DNA from: Sphaerisporangium corydalis | GTDB taxonomy: Bacteria > Actinomycetota > Actinomycetes > Streptosporangiales > Streptosporangiaceae | DNA: 64,000 nt | Direction: 5' to 3' | NCBI RefSeq assembly: GCF_025506355.1 | Contig: NZ_JANZYP010000018.1 | Span: 62,001-126,000, forward strand | Shown here: positions 31,515-41,104 of the stretch, one piece after another | Layout: every line of letters begins with the position of its first letter | Position numbering within the stretch: position 1 is the first letter of the stretch | The notes under the pieces: generated by a model | Seen by the model: the letters and a program-made list of their open reading frames with translations, nothing else | Told to the model about the DNA's origin: nothing | The model's database searches: none | Position numbers and translations under genes: made by a program

Positions 31515-33041
31515 TTAGAGGGGGAGGTATTCGAAGTAGGAGAAGTCGGCGGTGGTGGTGGTCGGGTGGCCTTCGCTGGAGAGGTAGAGGCCGATGTAGG
31601 CGCCGGTGAAGCCGCCGGCGGTGGTGGAGCTGAGGACGCGGCCGTCGACGGGGTCGCCGAGGGGGCGCCAGGCGCCCGGTTCGGTGGCGTAGGACATCTG
31701 GTACTCCTGCCCGTGCGCCTCGACCCCCAGCCAGATGCGCCCCGGCGGCACGTCGGCCTGGGCGAGGACGCGGTCGGTGCCGCCCTCGGTCCTGGTGACG
31801 ACGAGGCCGTTCGCCGTCAGCACCAGCAGGATGTGATGGTCGTCGTTCTGCACGAGGGCCACGCCGGCGCGCTCGTCGCCGACGGGGGTGAACTCCATCA
31901 GGGTGTGCACGGCGAAGTCCGCGTGCCGCTGCCGCCGGGCGACCAGGCTCGGGTTGACGCGCTCGGTCAGCGACTCCGGCCGGCCGCGCAACCGCAGGTG
32001 CCCCGGGCGTTCGGTGAGCGTCCAGTACGGTTCACGCGGGGTCCGCAAATGGTTCCAGTCCGGGCCGAGCCGAGGGGACTCGAAGTCGTCGCAGGCGGGC
32101 GGGGCCGCCCAGCGGCGTGAGGTGGGGCCGGGGGCCTCGGCGGTGAGCTCGACCGGGCCGGGCACCGGCCAGCCGTCCTCCCAGCGCACCCGGGTCAGGA
32201 ACGTCTCCCGGCCGAGGTTGTAGTGGTATCCGCCGTACGGGCGCATGGCCAGGAGCACCATCCACCACTCGCCGCCGGGGGTCTGGACCAGGTCGGCGTG
32301 GCCGGTGCCCACGATGGGGTGGTCGCGGCCCAGGCCGCGGTGGGTGAGGATCGGGTTGCGGGGGCAGCCGGTGTACGGCCCGGTCACGGTGTCGGCGCGG
32401 GCGGCGCTGAGGGCGTGGTCGTGCGCGGTGCCGCCTTCGGAGACCAGCAGGTGGTAGGTGCCGTCGACCTTGTAGATGTGCGGGCCCTCGGCCCAGACGG
32501 CGCCCTTGACGGCCCCGTCCCAGAGCACGTGCTCCTCGCCGGCGAGCTTCATGCCGTCGAGGTCCAGCTCGCGGAGCCAGATCTCCATGTGCCCTTCGTA
32601 CGCCTGCGGCCGCGCGGGCCGGGCGCCGTGCGCCCAGGCGCGGCCGTCGTCGTCGAAGAACAGCGACGGGTCGAAGCCCTCGGACTCGGGGAGCCAGTAC
32701 GGGTCGCTCCACGGCCCGGCGGGGTCGGTGGCGGTGACCAGGAAGTTGCCCGACTCCATCAGGCCGTCCACCAGCGTGGTGATCATGTAGAAGACGCCGT
32801 CGTGGTGCCGGAGGGTGGGCGCGTAGACGCCGCCGCTCGGCCGTACACCGTCCAGCGGAAGCTGGGACGCGCGGTCGAGCACGTGCCCGATCTGCCGCCA
32901 GTTCACCAGGTCCTGACTGTGGAAGATCGGCACGCCGGGGAACCACTCGAAGGACGAGGTCACCAGGTAGTAGTCATCGCCCACCCGGCAGATCGACGGA
33001 TCGGGGTAGAACCCGGGCAGGATCGGGTTACGGAAACGCAC
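31515..33041 (-). CDS. Glycoside hydrolase family 43 (beta-xylosidase / arabinofuranosidase type)
   Basis: 508 residues from a GTG at 33041 with AAAGGG upstream. The GH43 five-bladed propeller starts at RNPILPGFYPDPSICRVGDDYYLVTSSFEWFPGVPIFHS, where the Asp in YPDPS is the general base; the acid Glu is in WAEGPHIYKV. From about residue 315 a C-terminal beta-sandwich (DUF1349/GH43 C2 type) follows, the pattern of xylan 1,4-beta-xylosidases. There is no signal peptide, so it acts on imported xylo-oligosaccharides. It is the last gene of the xylan operon, behind the secreted GH10 gene. Confidence 0.87.
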   Translation of the reverse strand: MRFRNPILPGFYPDPSICRVGDDYYLVTSSFEWFPGVPIFHSQDLVNWRQIGHVLDRASQLPLDGVRPSGGVYAPTLRHHDGVFYMITTLVDGLMESGNFLVTATDPAGPWSDPYWLPESEGFDPSLFFDDDGRAWAHGARPARPQAYEGHMEIWLRELDLDGMKLAGEEHVLWDGAVKGAVWAEGPHIYKVDGTYHLLVSEGGTAHDHALSAARADTVTGPYTGCPRNPILTHRGLGRDHPIVGTGHADLVQTPGGEWWMVLLAMRPYGGYHYNLGRETFLTRVRWEDGWPVPGPVELTAEAPGPTSRRWAAPPACDDFESPRLGPDWNHLRTPREPYWTLTERPGHLRLRGRPESLTERVNPSLVARRQRHADFAVHTLMEFTPVGDERAGVALVQNDDHHILLVLTANGLVVTRTEGGTDRVLAQADVPPGRIWLGVEAHGQEYQMSYATEPGAWRPLGDPVDGRVLSSTTAGGFTGAYIGLYLSSEGHPTTTTADFSYFEYLPL

Positions 33042-33129
33042 CGTGAGCGGCCCTTTCTCGTTGGTCGGTGTGTCACCGGTACGGCTGGGTACCGGCCCCC
33101 CGCCCGGCCGATACCCAGCCATGCCGGTC

Positions 33130-36100
33130 TTATCCGGCCAGTTCCAGCACTCCCCAGCCTGAGGTGCTCAGGTAGGACCGGCCGGAGGTGTCGTTCCAGG
33201 TCACGGCCGCGGTGCGTGCCGCGCCGGTCGCGTCGTTGACCTGGAGGTCGAAGCCGAGGAGGACGCCCTTCGCCGGGGTGACGGTGGGCAGCGCGATGGA
33301 CGCCTCGACGACGTACCCGCCGGGCACGACCTTGGCCGCGCTCGTCAGGTTGTCCTTGACGGCGAACGCGTCGAACGTGCCGCCGACGGTCTCGGTGCCG
33401 GAGAACGAGATCCGGTACTGCCCGTCGTCATCGTCGTACCCCGTGGTCTTGCCGTTCCCGGGGTCGACGAAGATCTCCACCGAGTCCTGTTCCCAGGCGT
33501 TCGGCGACTCCTCGCTGAGCCGGGGGTCGGTGACCCGGGCCAGCACGTAGAGGTGGCGGGCGTCCCACAGGGCCCGTACCTTCGCCGTCGCGCCGGTGGT
33601 GCCCTGGATCCAGGTGGCGGTGCCGATCTCGGGCGCCCTGGACCAGGCGGCGTCCGCGACCCCGTCCACGACGGGCGTGCCCCTGGCGGCGGTCGTGTGC
33701 CCGACCGCACGGACGAGGGTCAGCTCGCCCGTCCAGGTGATGTCGCCGCCGCCCTTGGCGTCGTGGGCGACCACCTCCAGGGGAACCTTCCCGCCGAGCG
33801 CCGCCTCGGCGGGAAGGAGTGCCTCCACCCGGTATCCGCCGGTGGCGGCCCGGGTGGCGTACCAGGCGGCCCGGCCGTCACGTTTCATGACGTGGCCGGT
33901 GCCGGCGAGTCGTACCGTCACCGTGTCGGCCCTGTCGCACGAGGAGTCGCGCACGTCGGCCAGGACGGCGACGCCGCCGGGCGTCCAGCGGGCCTGGAAG
34001 GTCGCGGACAGGTCGCCCACCCGTGCGATCGGCGTGCCGGGCAGCAGGTCCCACTGCCGCTCGCGCTCCCCGTCGGCCTTCACGGTGGCCCGTGGCGCGT
34101 CGAGGCGGCGGGTGAGCGGCGGCAGCCGGGCGGGGTCGGCGATCCCCCAGTACGCCGGCTTGGCCTGGAGCTCGTCGTCGAACAGCAGCGGCGGGTTGAG
34201 CCGGGTGATCGGGAAGGACGACAGCCAGGTGGCGTCGTCGGCGAGGCCCCAGACCGTGACCGAGGACAGGTGGGAGGCCTGGCGGCGCAGGACGTCGAAG
34301 ATCTCCTTGCAGCGGTACCCCTGGAGGGCCAGGACGCCGGCGGGCACGGTGGTGTACGAGGACACGAAGTCGGTGTAGACGCTGACGTCCAGCTCGGTGA
34401 CCTGCTGGTCCACGCCGAGCCCGGCGAACAGCTCGATGGTCTTCTCGATCTCGGCGGCCGGGGCCTGCTCGATGTTCACGTGGAGCTGGTGGCCGACGGC
34501 GTCCACCGGCACCCCTTCGGCCCGCAGCTTCTTGACCAGGTCGAACACGGCCTTGCGCTTGCGCGGCAGCTCGCTGTTGTAGTCGTTGAGCACGAGCTTG
34601 GCGGCGGGGTCGGTCTCGCGGGCGACGCGGAACGCGGTGCGGATGAAGTCGTAGCCGGTGACCACGAACCACGGGCTGCGGCGCATGCCGTCCGGCTGGT
34701 TCTCGTCCACCACCTCGTTGACCACGTCCCAGGTCTGGATCCTGCCCTTGTAGCGGCCGACGACGGCCCTGACGTGGTTCTCCAGCCGGCTCAGCAGCAG
34801 GGCCTTGTCCGCGGGGGTCGCGGTGAGGTCCCGGTCGCCGTCCTTGAACACCCACGCGGGGGTCTGGCTGTGCCAGGCGAGCGTGTGGCCCCGGAACTTC
34901 AGGCCGTGCCCGGTGGCGTAGTCCACCAGGTGGTCGCCTTCGGCGAAGGTGAACTCGCCCTCACGGGGTTCGGTGGCGTCCCATTTCAGGGCGTTGCCGG
35001 GGGTGACGCTGTCGAAGTGCTTGGTGAGCAGTTCCCCGTGCTCGCCGAGGGTCTGGGCGCGCGCGACGGCGGCGCCGATGTCGAAGGGCACCTTGTCCTT
35101 GACCGCCGGGATGCCGGACTCGATCGGTTTGACCGGCACGTACGCCAGGGCGAAGTCGTCGATGGCGAACGGGAACGTCCCGGCGGAGGACTCCACGTAC
35201 ACGCTGAGGAAGTCCACGTCGTAGGCCAGCGTGTACGTGGCCTTCAGCAGGACCCACTGGCCGGCGGTGATCGCGGTGGGCGCGACCACCTGGTCGTAGC
35301 TCGCCGTCCCGGCGAGCCGGCGTTCCACCGACAGGCCGAGGTCGCCGGTATCGGTGCCGGGCCCGAGCCGCACCCACACCGACAGGCCGTACTTCGAGCC
35401 CTTGGTCATCTTGCCGAGGACCGGCAGGGACGGCCCGTCCCAGGAGGCCGCCCGGCCGCTGACGTTCAGGCTCGCCGCGCCACCGTGGGCCTCGGGCCCG
35501 CCGGCGACCAGGGACGCCGAGGCGCGCGGCGACCATCCCTGCGTGGTGCCGCTCTCGAAGTCGCTGGTCACGCCGGACCGGCCGGGGTCGGTGTCGGCGG
35601 TGATCGTGATGTCGTCCAGGTAGTACTCGCCCGTCGCGTCCGAGCTCTCGGCGTAGAGCTGGAGCGCGGTGGAGTCGGCCGTGTACAGGTAGGTACCGGA
35701 GATCTCCGTCCAGGCGGCGTCGGTGACCGTGGCCGCGCCGACGCGCTCGTAGGTGTCGGCGCCGCCCGCGGGCGTGCGCTGCACGGTGAGGGCGACGGTG
35801 CCGGCCGGTCGCCCGGCCACCAGGCGGGCGTGCGCGGTGACCGTGTACGTCACGCCCTTCTCGAACGGCGGGGTCACGGTGGCGCCGTGCCAGGTCTCGG
35901 TCCTGCCGGTGGTCAGCAGCGACGCGCTCCCCGAGTGCGCCGCGTCCGGGGCCACCCTGACCGCGACCCCGGACCCTCGTGGCGCCCAGCCCTGCGTGGT
36001 GCCGTCCTCGAAGCCGTACTCCGCGATCCGCACGACCGGCTCCGCGACCGAGGCCGGCTCCGCGACCGAGGCCGGCTCGGCGACCGCCGCCGAGTCGGCG

Positions 36101-36183
36101 TACGCCCATGCCGGCGGCGCGGTGAGCGCGGTGAGCGGAAGGCAGGACAGGACGGCCGCCACCCAGAAACGGGGTAACCGCAT
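33130..36183 (-). CDS. Secreted modular GH10 endo-beta-1,4-xylanase (2 CBM - GH10 - 2 CBM9-like)
   Basis: 1017 residues. Signal peptide to about residue 27 (PAWA), then a linker of repeated AEPASV units. Two N-terminal CBM_4_9/CBM22-type modules (about 50-195 and 200-350) each begin with an FE(S/D)GTTQGW motif. The GH10 barrel spans about 360-690, with acid/base Glu490 (WDVVNE) and nucleophile Glu597 (TELDV). After about 700 come a partial and a full CBM9-type module, the latter with VVDGVADAAWSRAP and WEQDSVEIFVDPG. This order is that of the large thermophilic xylanases such as Thermotoga XynA. It should attack insoluble xylan outside the cell and feed the co-encoded importer. Confidence 0.9.
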   Translation of the reverse strand: MRLPRFWVAAVLSCLPLTALTAPPAWAYADSAAVAEPASVAEPASVAEPVVRIAEYGFEDGTTQGWAPRGSGVAVRVAPDAAHSGSASLLTTGRTETWHGATVTPPFEKGVTYTVTAHARLVAGRPAGTVALTVQRTPAGGADTYERVGAATVTDAAWTEISGTYLYTADSTALQLYAESSDATGEYYLDDITITADTDPGRSGVTSDFESGTTQGWSPRASASLVAGGPEAHGGAASLNVSGRAASWDGPSLPVLGKMTKGSKYGLSVWVRLGPGTDTGDLGLSVERRLAGTASYDQVVAPTAITAGQWVLLKATYTLAYDVDFLSVYVESSAGTFPFAIDDFALAYVPVKPIESGIPAVKDKVPFDIGAAVARAQTLGEHGELLTKHFDSVTPGNALKWDATEPREGEFTFAEGDHLVDYATGHGLKFRGHTLAWHSQTPAWVFKDGDRDLTATPADKALLLSRLENHVRAVVGRYKGRIQTWDVVNEVVDENQPDGMRRSPWFVVTGYDFIRTAFRVARETDPAAKLVLNDYNSELPRKRKAVFDLVKKLRAEGVPVDAVGHQLHVNIEQAPAAEIEKTIELFAGLGVDQQVTELDVSVYTDFVSSYTTVPAGVLALQGYRCKEIFDVLRRQASHLSSVTVWGLADDATWLSSFPITRLNPPLLFDDELQAKPAYWGIADPARLPPLTRRLDAPRATVKADGERERQWDLLPGTPIARVGDLSATFQARWTPGGVAVLADVRDSSCDRADTVTVRLAGTGHVMKRDGRAAWYATRAATGGYRVEALLPAEAALGGKVPLEVVAHDAKGGGDITWTGELTLVRAVGHTTAARGTPVVDGVADAAWSRAPEIGTATWIQGTTGATAKVRALWDARHLYVLARVTDPRLSEESPNAWEQDSVEIFVDPGNGKTTGYDDDDGQYRISFSGTETVGGTFDAFAVKDNLTSAAKVVPGGYVVEASIALPTVTPAKGVLLGFDLQVNDATGAARTAAVTWNDTSGRSYLSTSGWGVLELAG

Positions 36184-36232
36184 GCCGGTCTCCTCAAAGG
36201 TCAGGTGGATGGAGCGGGGCGGCGGCGGCCGT

Positions 36233-37606
36233 CTAGGTCAGGTTGGCGGTGAGCAGGTCGATCAGCGGGGTCCGGGGGACGCAACCGGCCAGGGCGAAGG
36301 AGTCGGCGAGCGCGACGAGCTCGCCGTCGTCGAGGCCGGCGAACAGGGACGCGTACTCGGGCAGCAGCGCCTGGGCGACCAGGATGTGCCGGATCAGGTC
36401 GTCGACCTGGTAGCGGGCGCCCCAGGGGTACGGCTCCCAGGTGGGGAACTCCCTTTCCATGAGCCGGTGCAGCGGCGCCAGCTCGTCGCCGGACTCCTCC
36501 ATCGTCGACCCCCACCGGTCGGCGCCCAGCCGCTTCTTCTTGGCGAGGAAGTCCCCGAACCGCCGCAGGTAGGGCCCGTCCGGGTCGGCGGACACGATCC
36601 CCTGGAGGCCCACGTCCTTGTAGGTCCACAGCGACCAGCCGGCCTCGTGCCCGTCGAAGATCTCCAGCTGGTCGGCGAGGATCCGGTAGCGCTGCTCGTC
36701 GCGCGCGGGGTCGCCGGTGTAGACCGGGCCGAACTCCCCCACCCACAGCGGGGTGCCGGTCTCCCGCTGGAAGGCGGTCCGCCTCTCGAACGAGAGTTCG
36801 AGGCTTTCCCGGTCCACCCACTCGCCACGCGTGTACCCCGGGTAGGGCCCGCCGTGGGCGAACCCGGCGAGCGCGTAGTCGTGGCAGACGAAGACCGTGT
36901 TCTCGTACACCTCACGGAAGACGGTGAAGTCGGTGGAGTAGGTGTTGCCGTCCAGGAAGAGCACGTGCGCCGGGTCCACGGCGCGCAGCGCCTTGACCAG
37001 CCGGTCGTAGAAGGGCCCGACGACCCGGCCGCCGGCGTCGCCCGGCTCGTTCATCGGGTTGTACCCGGCGACCCAGGGGTCGTCCTTGTAGTGGTCGGCG
37101 ATGGCCTCCCACAGGTGGACGGCCCGGTCCTGGAAGTGCCGGTGCCGCCAGAAGGACGCCACGTGCGTGGCGTTGTCGGAGTGCCAGTGCTGGTTCTGCG
37201 CGCCCGGCAGCGCGTGCAGGTCGATCACGCTGTAGATGCGGTGCTCGGCCAGCAGGGCGACCACCCGGTCGAGGTGGCGGAACCCGTCCTGGATGATCTC
37301 GAACGGCCGCTCGTCGGACTCGAAGTGGTGGTAGTTCACCGGGATACGGACGCAGTTGACGCCCATGCCGGCGAGCAGGGCCGCGTCCTCGGGGCCGAAG
37401 AACGAGGTCAGCAGCCGGTCGAAGAACAGCTCCTGCCGTTCCTCGCCGAGCACGTCGCGCAGGGCGCCGCGCATGGAGGACTCGTCGGCGGGGTAGCCGG
37501 TGATGAAGTTCTCCATGTTCATCCAGCCCCCCAAGCCCACTCCGCGCAGCCGTACGGGGGTCCTGTCGGCCGCGACGAGGCGGGATCCGGACACACGCAG
37601 GGTCAT
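36233..37606 (-). CDS. Cytoplasmic GH5-type glycoside hydrolase
   Basis: 457 residues from an ATG with AAGGAG 7 nt before it. It has the GH5 barrel motifs: LRGVGLGGWMNMENF, VNCVRIPVNYHHF, VIDLHALPG, the acid/base Glu187 in NPMNEPGD and the nucleophile Glu291 in WVGEFGPVY. There is no signal peptide, so it cleaves oligosaccharides after uptake. A C-terminal extension of about 90 residues (LFAGLDDGELVALADSFALAG) is helical and of unknown use. Substrate could be a xylo- or gluco-oligomer; the operon favours hemicellulose. It lies directly behind the MalG-type permease. Confidence 0.82.
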   Translation of the reverse strand: MTLRVSGSRLVAADRTPVRLRGVGLGGWMNMENFITGYPADESSMRGALRDVLGEERQELFFDRLLTSFFGPEDAALLAGMGVNCVRIPVNYHHFESDERPFEIIQDGFRHLDRVVALLAEHRIYSVIDLHALPGAQNQHWHSDNATHVASFWRHRHFQDRAVHLWEAIADHYKDDPWVAGYNPMNEPGDAGGRVVGPFYDRLVKALRAVDPAHVLFLDGNTYSTDFTVFREVYENTVFVCHDYALAGFAHGGPYPGYTRGEWVDRESLELSFERRTAFQRETGTPLWVGEFGPVYTGDPARDEQRYRILADQLEIFDGHEAGWSLWTYKDVGLQGIVSADPDGPYLRRFGDFLAKKKRLGADRWGSTMEESGDELAPLHRLMEREFPTWEPYPWGARYQVDDLIRHILVAQALLPEYASLFAGLDDGELVALADSFALAGCVPRTPLIDLLTANLT

Positions 37607-37650
37607 TCAGAACTCCTTCGTGAGAGGCCGCACGGGCCGTTCGGGCGTGG

Positions 37651-38532
37651 TCATCCCTTCGTCGCCCCCGCCGTGAGGCCGCCGATGAGCTGGCGTTCGG
37701 CGACGGCGTAGAACGCGAGGGCGGGCACCATCGAGAGCACGACGTAGGCGAGGATGCGCGCCGTGTCCGAGGAGTACTGGCCGTAGAACTGCTGGACGCC
37801 GAGCGGGATGGTGGACCAGTTCGGGTCGTTGAAGATGACCAGCGGCAGGAAGAAGTTGTTCCAGCTCGCCACGATCGCCAGCACCGACACGGTGGCCAGC
37901 GCGGGCCGGGCCATCGGCAGCAGGATCCGCCAGAAGAAGCCGAGGCTGGTGCAGCCGTCGATGGTGGCGGCCTCCTCCAGCTCACGCGGGATGGTCCTGA
38001 AGAACGCGCGCAGCACGATGATCGTCACCGGCAGCCCGAACGCGGCCTGGGGCAGGATCACCCCGAAGGGGTTGTCCAGCAGCCCGATGGTCCGCAGCAG
38101 GATGAACAGCGGCAGGATCGCCACCGCGAACGGGAACATCAACCCGATCGTGAACAGGGTGAACAGCGTCTCCCTGCCCCGGAAGGCGAACCGGGCGAAC
38201 ACGAAGGCCGCCATCGCCGAGACGCCGACGACGATGAGCGCCGTCGCCAGCGCGATGAACGTGCTGTTGAACAACTGCCGCCAGTAGGGGCCCGAGGTCA
38301 GGACCTCGGTGTAGTTGCCGGGGACCCACGGGGAGGGCAGGCCGAAGGGGTTGGTCGAGAGCTGCGCGGTGTCCTTGAACCCGCCGATCAGCCCGAACAG
38401 GAGCGGCACGATGACGAACGCGCCGAGGACGATCACGACCGTGTGCAGCGACATGGTCCTGAGCCACGACAGCCGGCCGCGGGCGACCGGGCGCGCCCGG
38501 GAGGTCCTCCTCCCGGTGGTGGCGGCGGTCAT
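37651..38532 (-). CDS. Sugar ABC permease (MalG-type) of the xylan locus
   Basis: 293 residues from an ATG overlapping the MalF-type stop (ATGA). After a basic head of about 28 residues come six membrane segments and the EAA loop ELEEAATIDGCTSLGFFWRILLPMARPA. It is one half of the channel fed by the binding protein at 39586. No ATPase gene occurs in this operon, as in the rhamnogalacturonan importer, so both probably share a remote MsiK-type ATPase. Confidence 0.88.
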   Translation of the reverse strand: MTAATTGRRTSRARPVARGRLSWLRTMSLHTVVIVLGAFVIVPLLFGLIGGFKDTAQLSTNPFGLPSPWVPGNYTEVLTSGPYWRQLFNSTFIALATALIVVGVSAMAAFVFARFAFRGRETLFTLFTIGLMFPFAVAILPLFILLRTIGLLDNPFGVILPQAAFGLPVTIIVLRAFFRTIPRELEEAATIDGCTSLGFFWRILLPMARPALATVSVLAIVASWNNFFLPLVIFNDPNWSTIPLGVQQFYGQYSSDTARILAYVVLSMVPALAFYAVAERQLIGGLTAGATKG

Positions 38533-39530
38533 CGCTTGCCTCGCATGGACGTGATCGCTCCCTCTGTGTCGCGGCGCAGGACGAACCGCTGGTAGGCCAG
38601 CGCGAAGACCAGGCTGATGCCGAACATCACGACGCTGATCGCGCTGGCGTAGCCGATCTGGGTCCGTTTGAAGCCGAACTGGAACATCGTGACGGCCATC
38701 GTCTCGGAGGAGTGGATCGGCCCGCCGCTGGTCAGCACCCACACCAGGTCGAAGAGCTGGATGGCCCCGATGACGGACAGGAAGACGCTGATCCTGATCG
38801 TCGGCCCGAGCAGCGGCAGGGTCACGTACCGGAACTGGTCCCAGCTCCCGGCCCCGTCGATGGCGGCGGCCTCGCCCAGCTCCCTCGGGATGCCCTGTCG
38901 CCCGGCCAGGTAGAGGATCATGTGGAAGCCGAAGTACTTCCACGTCATGACCAGGAACAGCGACATCATGACGGTGGACGGCTCGGCGAGCCACGAGCTC
39001 CGCAGGGAGTCCAGGCCGACGGCGCCGAGGATCTGGTTCGCCAGCCCGGTGTCCGGGGAGAGGATCATGGTGAACAGCACACCGGTGATCACCTCCGACA
39101 GGACGTACGGGGCGAAGAACAGCAGCCGGTAGAACGCGCGCCCGCGCATCTTCTGGTTGAGGAGCATGGCGATCGCCAGCGACAGCGGGAGCTGGATCAG
39201 GATCGACAGGACGATCAGGACCAGGCCGCGCCGCAGGTCGCCGACGAAGACCTCGTCGCCGAACGCGCGGGTGAAGTTGTCCAGCCCGATGAAGTCCGAC
39301 GGCAGCCCGCCCAGGCCGTTCCACTTGAAGACGCTGGTGTACATCGCGACGGCGATCGGCGCGAGGACCAGCAGGCCGAACAGCACCAGTGCCGGAAGCA
39401 GGAACAGCGTGACCGTGACGAGTCCCCTGGCCCGGCGCCCGCGCGCGGACGGCGTCACCGGGGGCCTGCCGCCCCTCGGTGACCGCGTCAGGATCTCCGG
39501 TCGTACATCCGTCAGCGCCGGACGTGTCAT
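38529..39530 (-). CDS. Sugar ABC permease (MalF-type) of the xylan locus
   Basis: 333 residues from the ATG at 39530 with GGAGAGAG just upstream; the longer open frame to 39932 is a shadow of the binding-protein gene. A 35-residue basic head precedes LVTVTLFLLPALVLFGLLVLAPIAVAMYTSVFKW. There are six membrane segments and the EAA loop ELGEAAAIDGAGSWDQFRYVTLPLLGPT. It forms the channel with the MalG-type partner. Confidence 0.88.
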   Translation of the reverse strand: MTRPALTDVRPEILTRSPRGGRPPVTPSARGRRARGLVTVTLFLLPALVLFGLLVLAPIAVAMYTSVFKWNGLGGLPSDFIGLDNFTRAFGDEVFVGDLRRGLVLIVLSILIQLPLSLAIAMLLNQKMRGRAFYRLLFFAPYVLSEVITGVLFTMILSPDTGLANQILGAVGLDSLRSSWLAEPSTVMMSLFLVMTWKYFGFHMILYLAGRQGIPRELGEAAAIDGAGSWDQFRYVTLPLLGPTIRISVFLSVIGAIQLFDLVWVLTSGGPIHSSETMAVTMFQFGFKRTQIGYASAISVVMFGISLVFALAYQRFVLRRDTEGAITSMRGKR

Positions 39531-39585
39531 CTCTCTCCGCTCCGTCAGCGGGCCGGCGATCCGCCGGCCCGCTCGCCGTCTTCCC

Positions 39586-40875
39586 CTACTCGGACTTGGC
39601 GGTCTCGGTGATGGCCTTCGCGACCTGATCGGGGGTCTTGGCCCCCGCGATGAGCGCGGCGACGCTGTCGTTGACCTCCTGGCCCACGGCCGGCGGGTAG
39701 GCCTGGTCGAGGTACAGCTGGAACCCGGTCGCGCCCGCGAGGGTCTGGGCGACCACCGCCAGGTTCGGGTCCTTGACCGCTTCCTCCTCGCCCTTGAGCA
39801 CCGGGAGGAGCGCGCCGGTCTCCACCGCCGCGCGGTGGACGTCCTTCTGGGAGATGTACTTGAGGAAGTCGACCGCCGCCGGCGGCGCGTTGACGCCGAC
39901 CGCGTACCCGCCGCCGCCGCCGAAGACGTCACCGGTCGAGCCCTTGCCGCCGTCGACCGCAGGGAAGCCGAAGAAGCCGAGGTCCTTGCCGAGGCCCTTG
40001 CCGGAGTCCTTCTCCACGACCGGGGCCCACTGGCCCATCAGCTCCATGGCCGCCTTGCCGTTGCCCATGGTCGCGGCCTGCCCGTCGGGGGTGGAGTACC
40101 CGGCGCCGAGGAAGCCCTTCTGGAAGGGCTGCAGGTCGACGAGCTCCTTGAGGTGCGTCCCCGCGGCCACGAAGTCGGGTTTGGTGAAGTCGTCGTCGAT
40201 CGCGGCCTGCTTGAGCGCGTCGAGCCCGGCGACGCGCATGGCGAGATAGGCCCAGTAGTAGTGGCCGGGCCACTTCTCCTTGCCGGCCAGCGCGATCGGG
40301 GTGACCCCGGCGTTCTTGAGCTTCGTGACGTCTTCGAGGAACGCGGTCCAGGTGGCGGGCGGCTCGGAGATGCCCGCCTTGGTGAACAGCGACTTGTTGT
40401 ACCAGAAGCCGACCATGCCGATGTCGGTCGGGATCGCGTAGGTCTTGCGGTCGAACTGGTAGGCCTGCAGCGCGGCCGGGGTGAAATCGGCGATCCAGGT
40501 GGCCGCCTCGGAGCTCAGGTCCTTGACCAGGCCGGCGTCGATCTGCTGCTTGAGCACGCCGCCGCCCCACGTGGAGTACAGGTCGGGCGTCTTGCCCGAT
40601 TGGGCGACGGTCGAGAGTTTGGCCTTGAACGCTTCATTCTCGATGGGTACGTTCTTGATGGTGACGTTGGGGTGCGCCGCCTGGTACTCCTTCACCTTCT
40701 GCGCCCAGAACGACTTCAGGGGTTCGGTGGTGGAGATGTTCCACCACTCGACCGTGACCTTCGCGGCGGAGGCCGTGCCGCTCGCCGTACCGCTCGTGCC
40801 CCCTTGGCCACCGCACCCTGCGAGAACCAGTGCGGCAGCCGCCAGTAACACCATATTTCGCCGGTTCAACGACAT
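39586..40875 (-). CDS. Xylo-oligosaccharide-type ABC substrate-binding lipoprotein
   Basis: 429 residues from the ATG at 40875 with AGGAAGGA upstream. The lipobox LAGC gives Cys21. Family-1 solute-binding landmarks are VEWWNISTTEPLKSFWAQKVKEYQAAHPNV, TPDLYSTWGGGVLKQQIDAGLV and DIGMVGFWYNKSLFTKAG. It is the first gene of an operon that continues with two permeases, GH5, GH10 and GH43, so xylan-derived oligosaccharides are the likely ligand. A promoter and a LacI-type operator are visible upstream. Confidence 0.88.
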   Translation of the reverse strand: MSLNRRNMVLLAAAALVLAGCGGQGGTSGTASGTASAAKVTVEWWNISTTEPLKSFWAQKVKEYQAAHPNVTIKNVPIENEAFKAKLSTVAQSGKTPDLYSTWGGGVLKQQIDAGLVKDLSSEAATWIADFTPAALQAYQFDRKTYAIPTDIGMVGFWYNKSLFTKAGISEPPATWTAFLEDVTKLKNAGVTPIALAGKEKWPGHYYWAYLAMRVAGLDALKQAAIDDDFTKPDFVAAGTHLKELVDLQPFQKGFLGAGYSTPDGQAATMGNGKAAMELMGQWAPVVEKDSGKGLGKDLGFFGFPAVDGGKGSTGDVFGGGGGYAVGVNAPPAAVDFLKYISQKDVHRAAVETGALLPVLKGEEEAVKDPNLAVVAQTLAGATGFQLYLDQAYPPAVGQEVNDSVAALIAGAKTPDQVAKAITETAKSE

Positions 40876-40931
40876 TTCTCGTGATTCCTTCCTCGTCGAC
40901 CGACCCGCTGCGAGGAGCTTCCTCCGGGAGT

Positions 40932-40948
40932 CTTGAAAGTTTCTTAAG
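40932..40948. promoter_or_regulatory. LacI-type operator in the leader of the xylan importer operon
   Basis: CTTGAAAGTTTCTTAAG has a perfect GAAA-G-TTTC core (40935-40943), the same core as the sites at 41077 and 42231. It lies downstream of the proposed promoter at 40974-41003 and 57 nt before the start codon, where a bound repressor would block elongation. Confidence 0.6.
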
Positions 40949-40973
40949 TCCACCCGAATGTTTCGTGACCCGG

Positions 40974-41003
40974 AGAGTATGTAAATCGCTCGTAACACGT
41001 CAA
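40974..41003 (-). promoter_or_regulatory. Sigma-70-type promoter for the xylan importer operon
   Basis: Read on the minus strand, TTGACG (41003-40998) and TACTCT (40979-40974) are separated by 18 nt. This is the best match to the housekeeping consensus in the divergent region and gives a leader of roughly 90 nt holding the GAAA-G-TTTC operator. Confidence 0.5.
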
Positions 41004-41076
41004 TAGCCGGACAGGTACTTGTCGTGGTGCCAGCGGCGGCGTGGACGCACCCGAGAAGGGCCCCTCGGCGGAAATC

Positions 41077-41090
41077 CCGAAAGCTTTCGG
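41077..41090. promoter_or_regulatory. Perfect 14-bp LacI-type operator before lacI-family gene
   Basis: CCGAAAGCTTTCGG is a perfect palindrome 15 nt before the ATG of the LacI-family gene. A TACACT hexamer at 41092-41097, right of the operator, could be the -10 element, with a transcript starting at or next to the ATG. The operator would then fill the promoter spacer, giving tight autoregulation. Confidence 0.7.
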
Positions 41091-41104
41091 ATACACTCCG
41101 TCGC

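Noticed and set aside
33553-36177. 874-residue plus-strand frame opposite the GH10 xylanase
   Set aside because: An antisense shadow of a gene with clear GH10 and CBM motifs.
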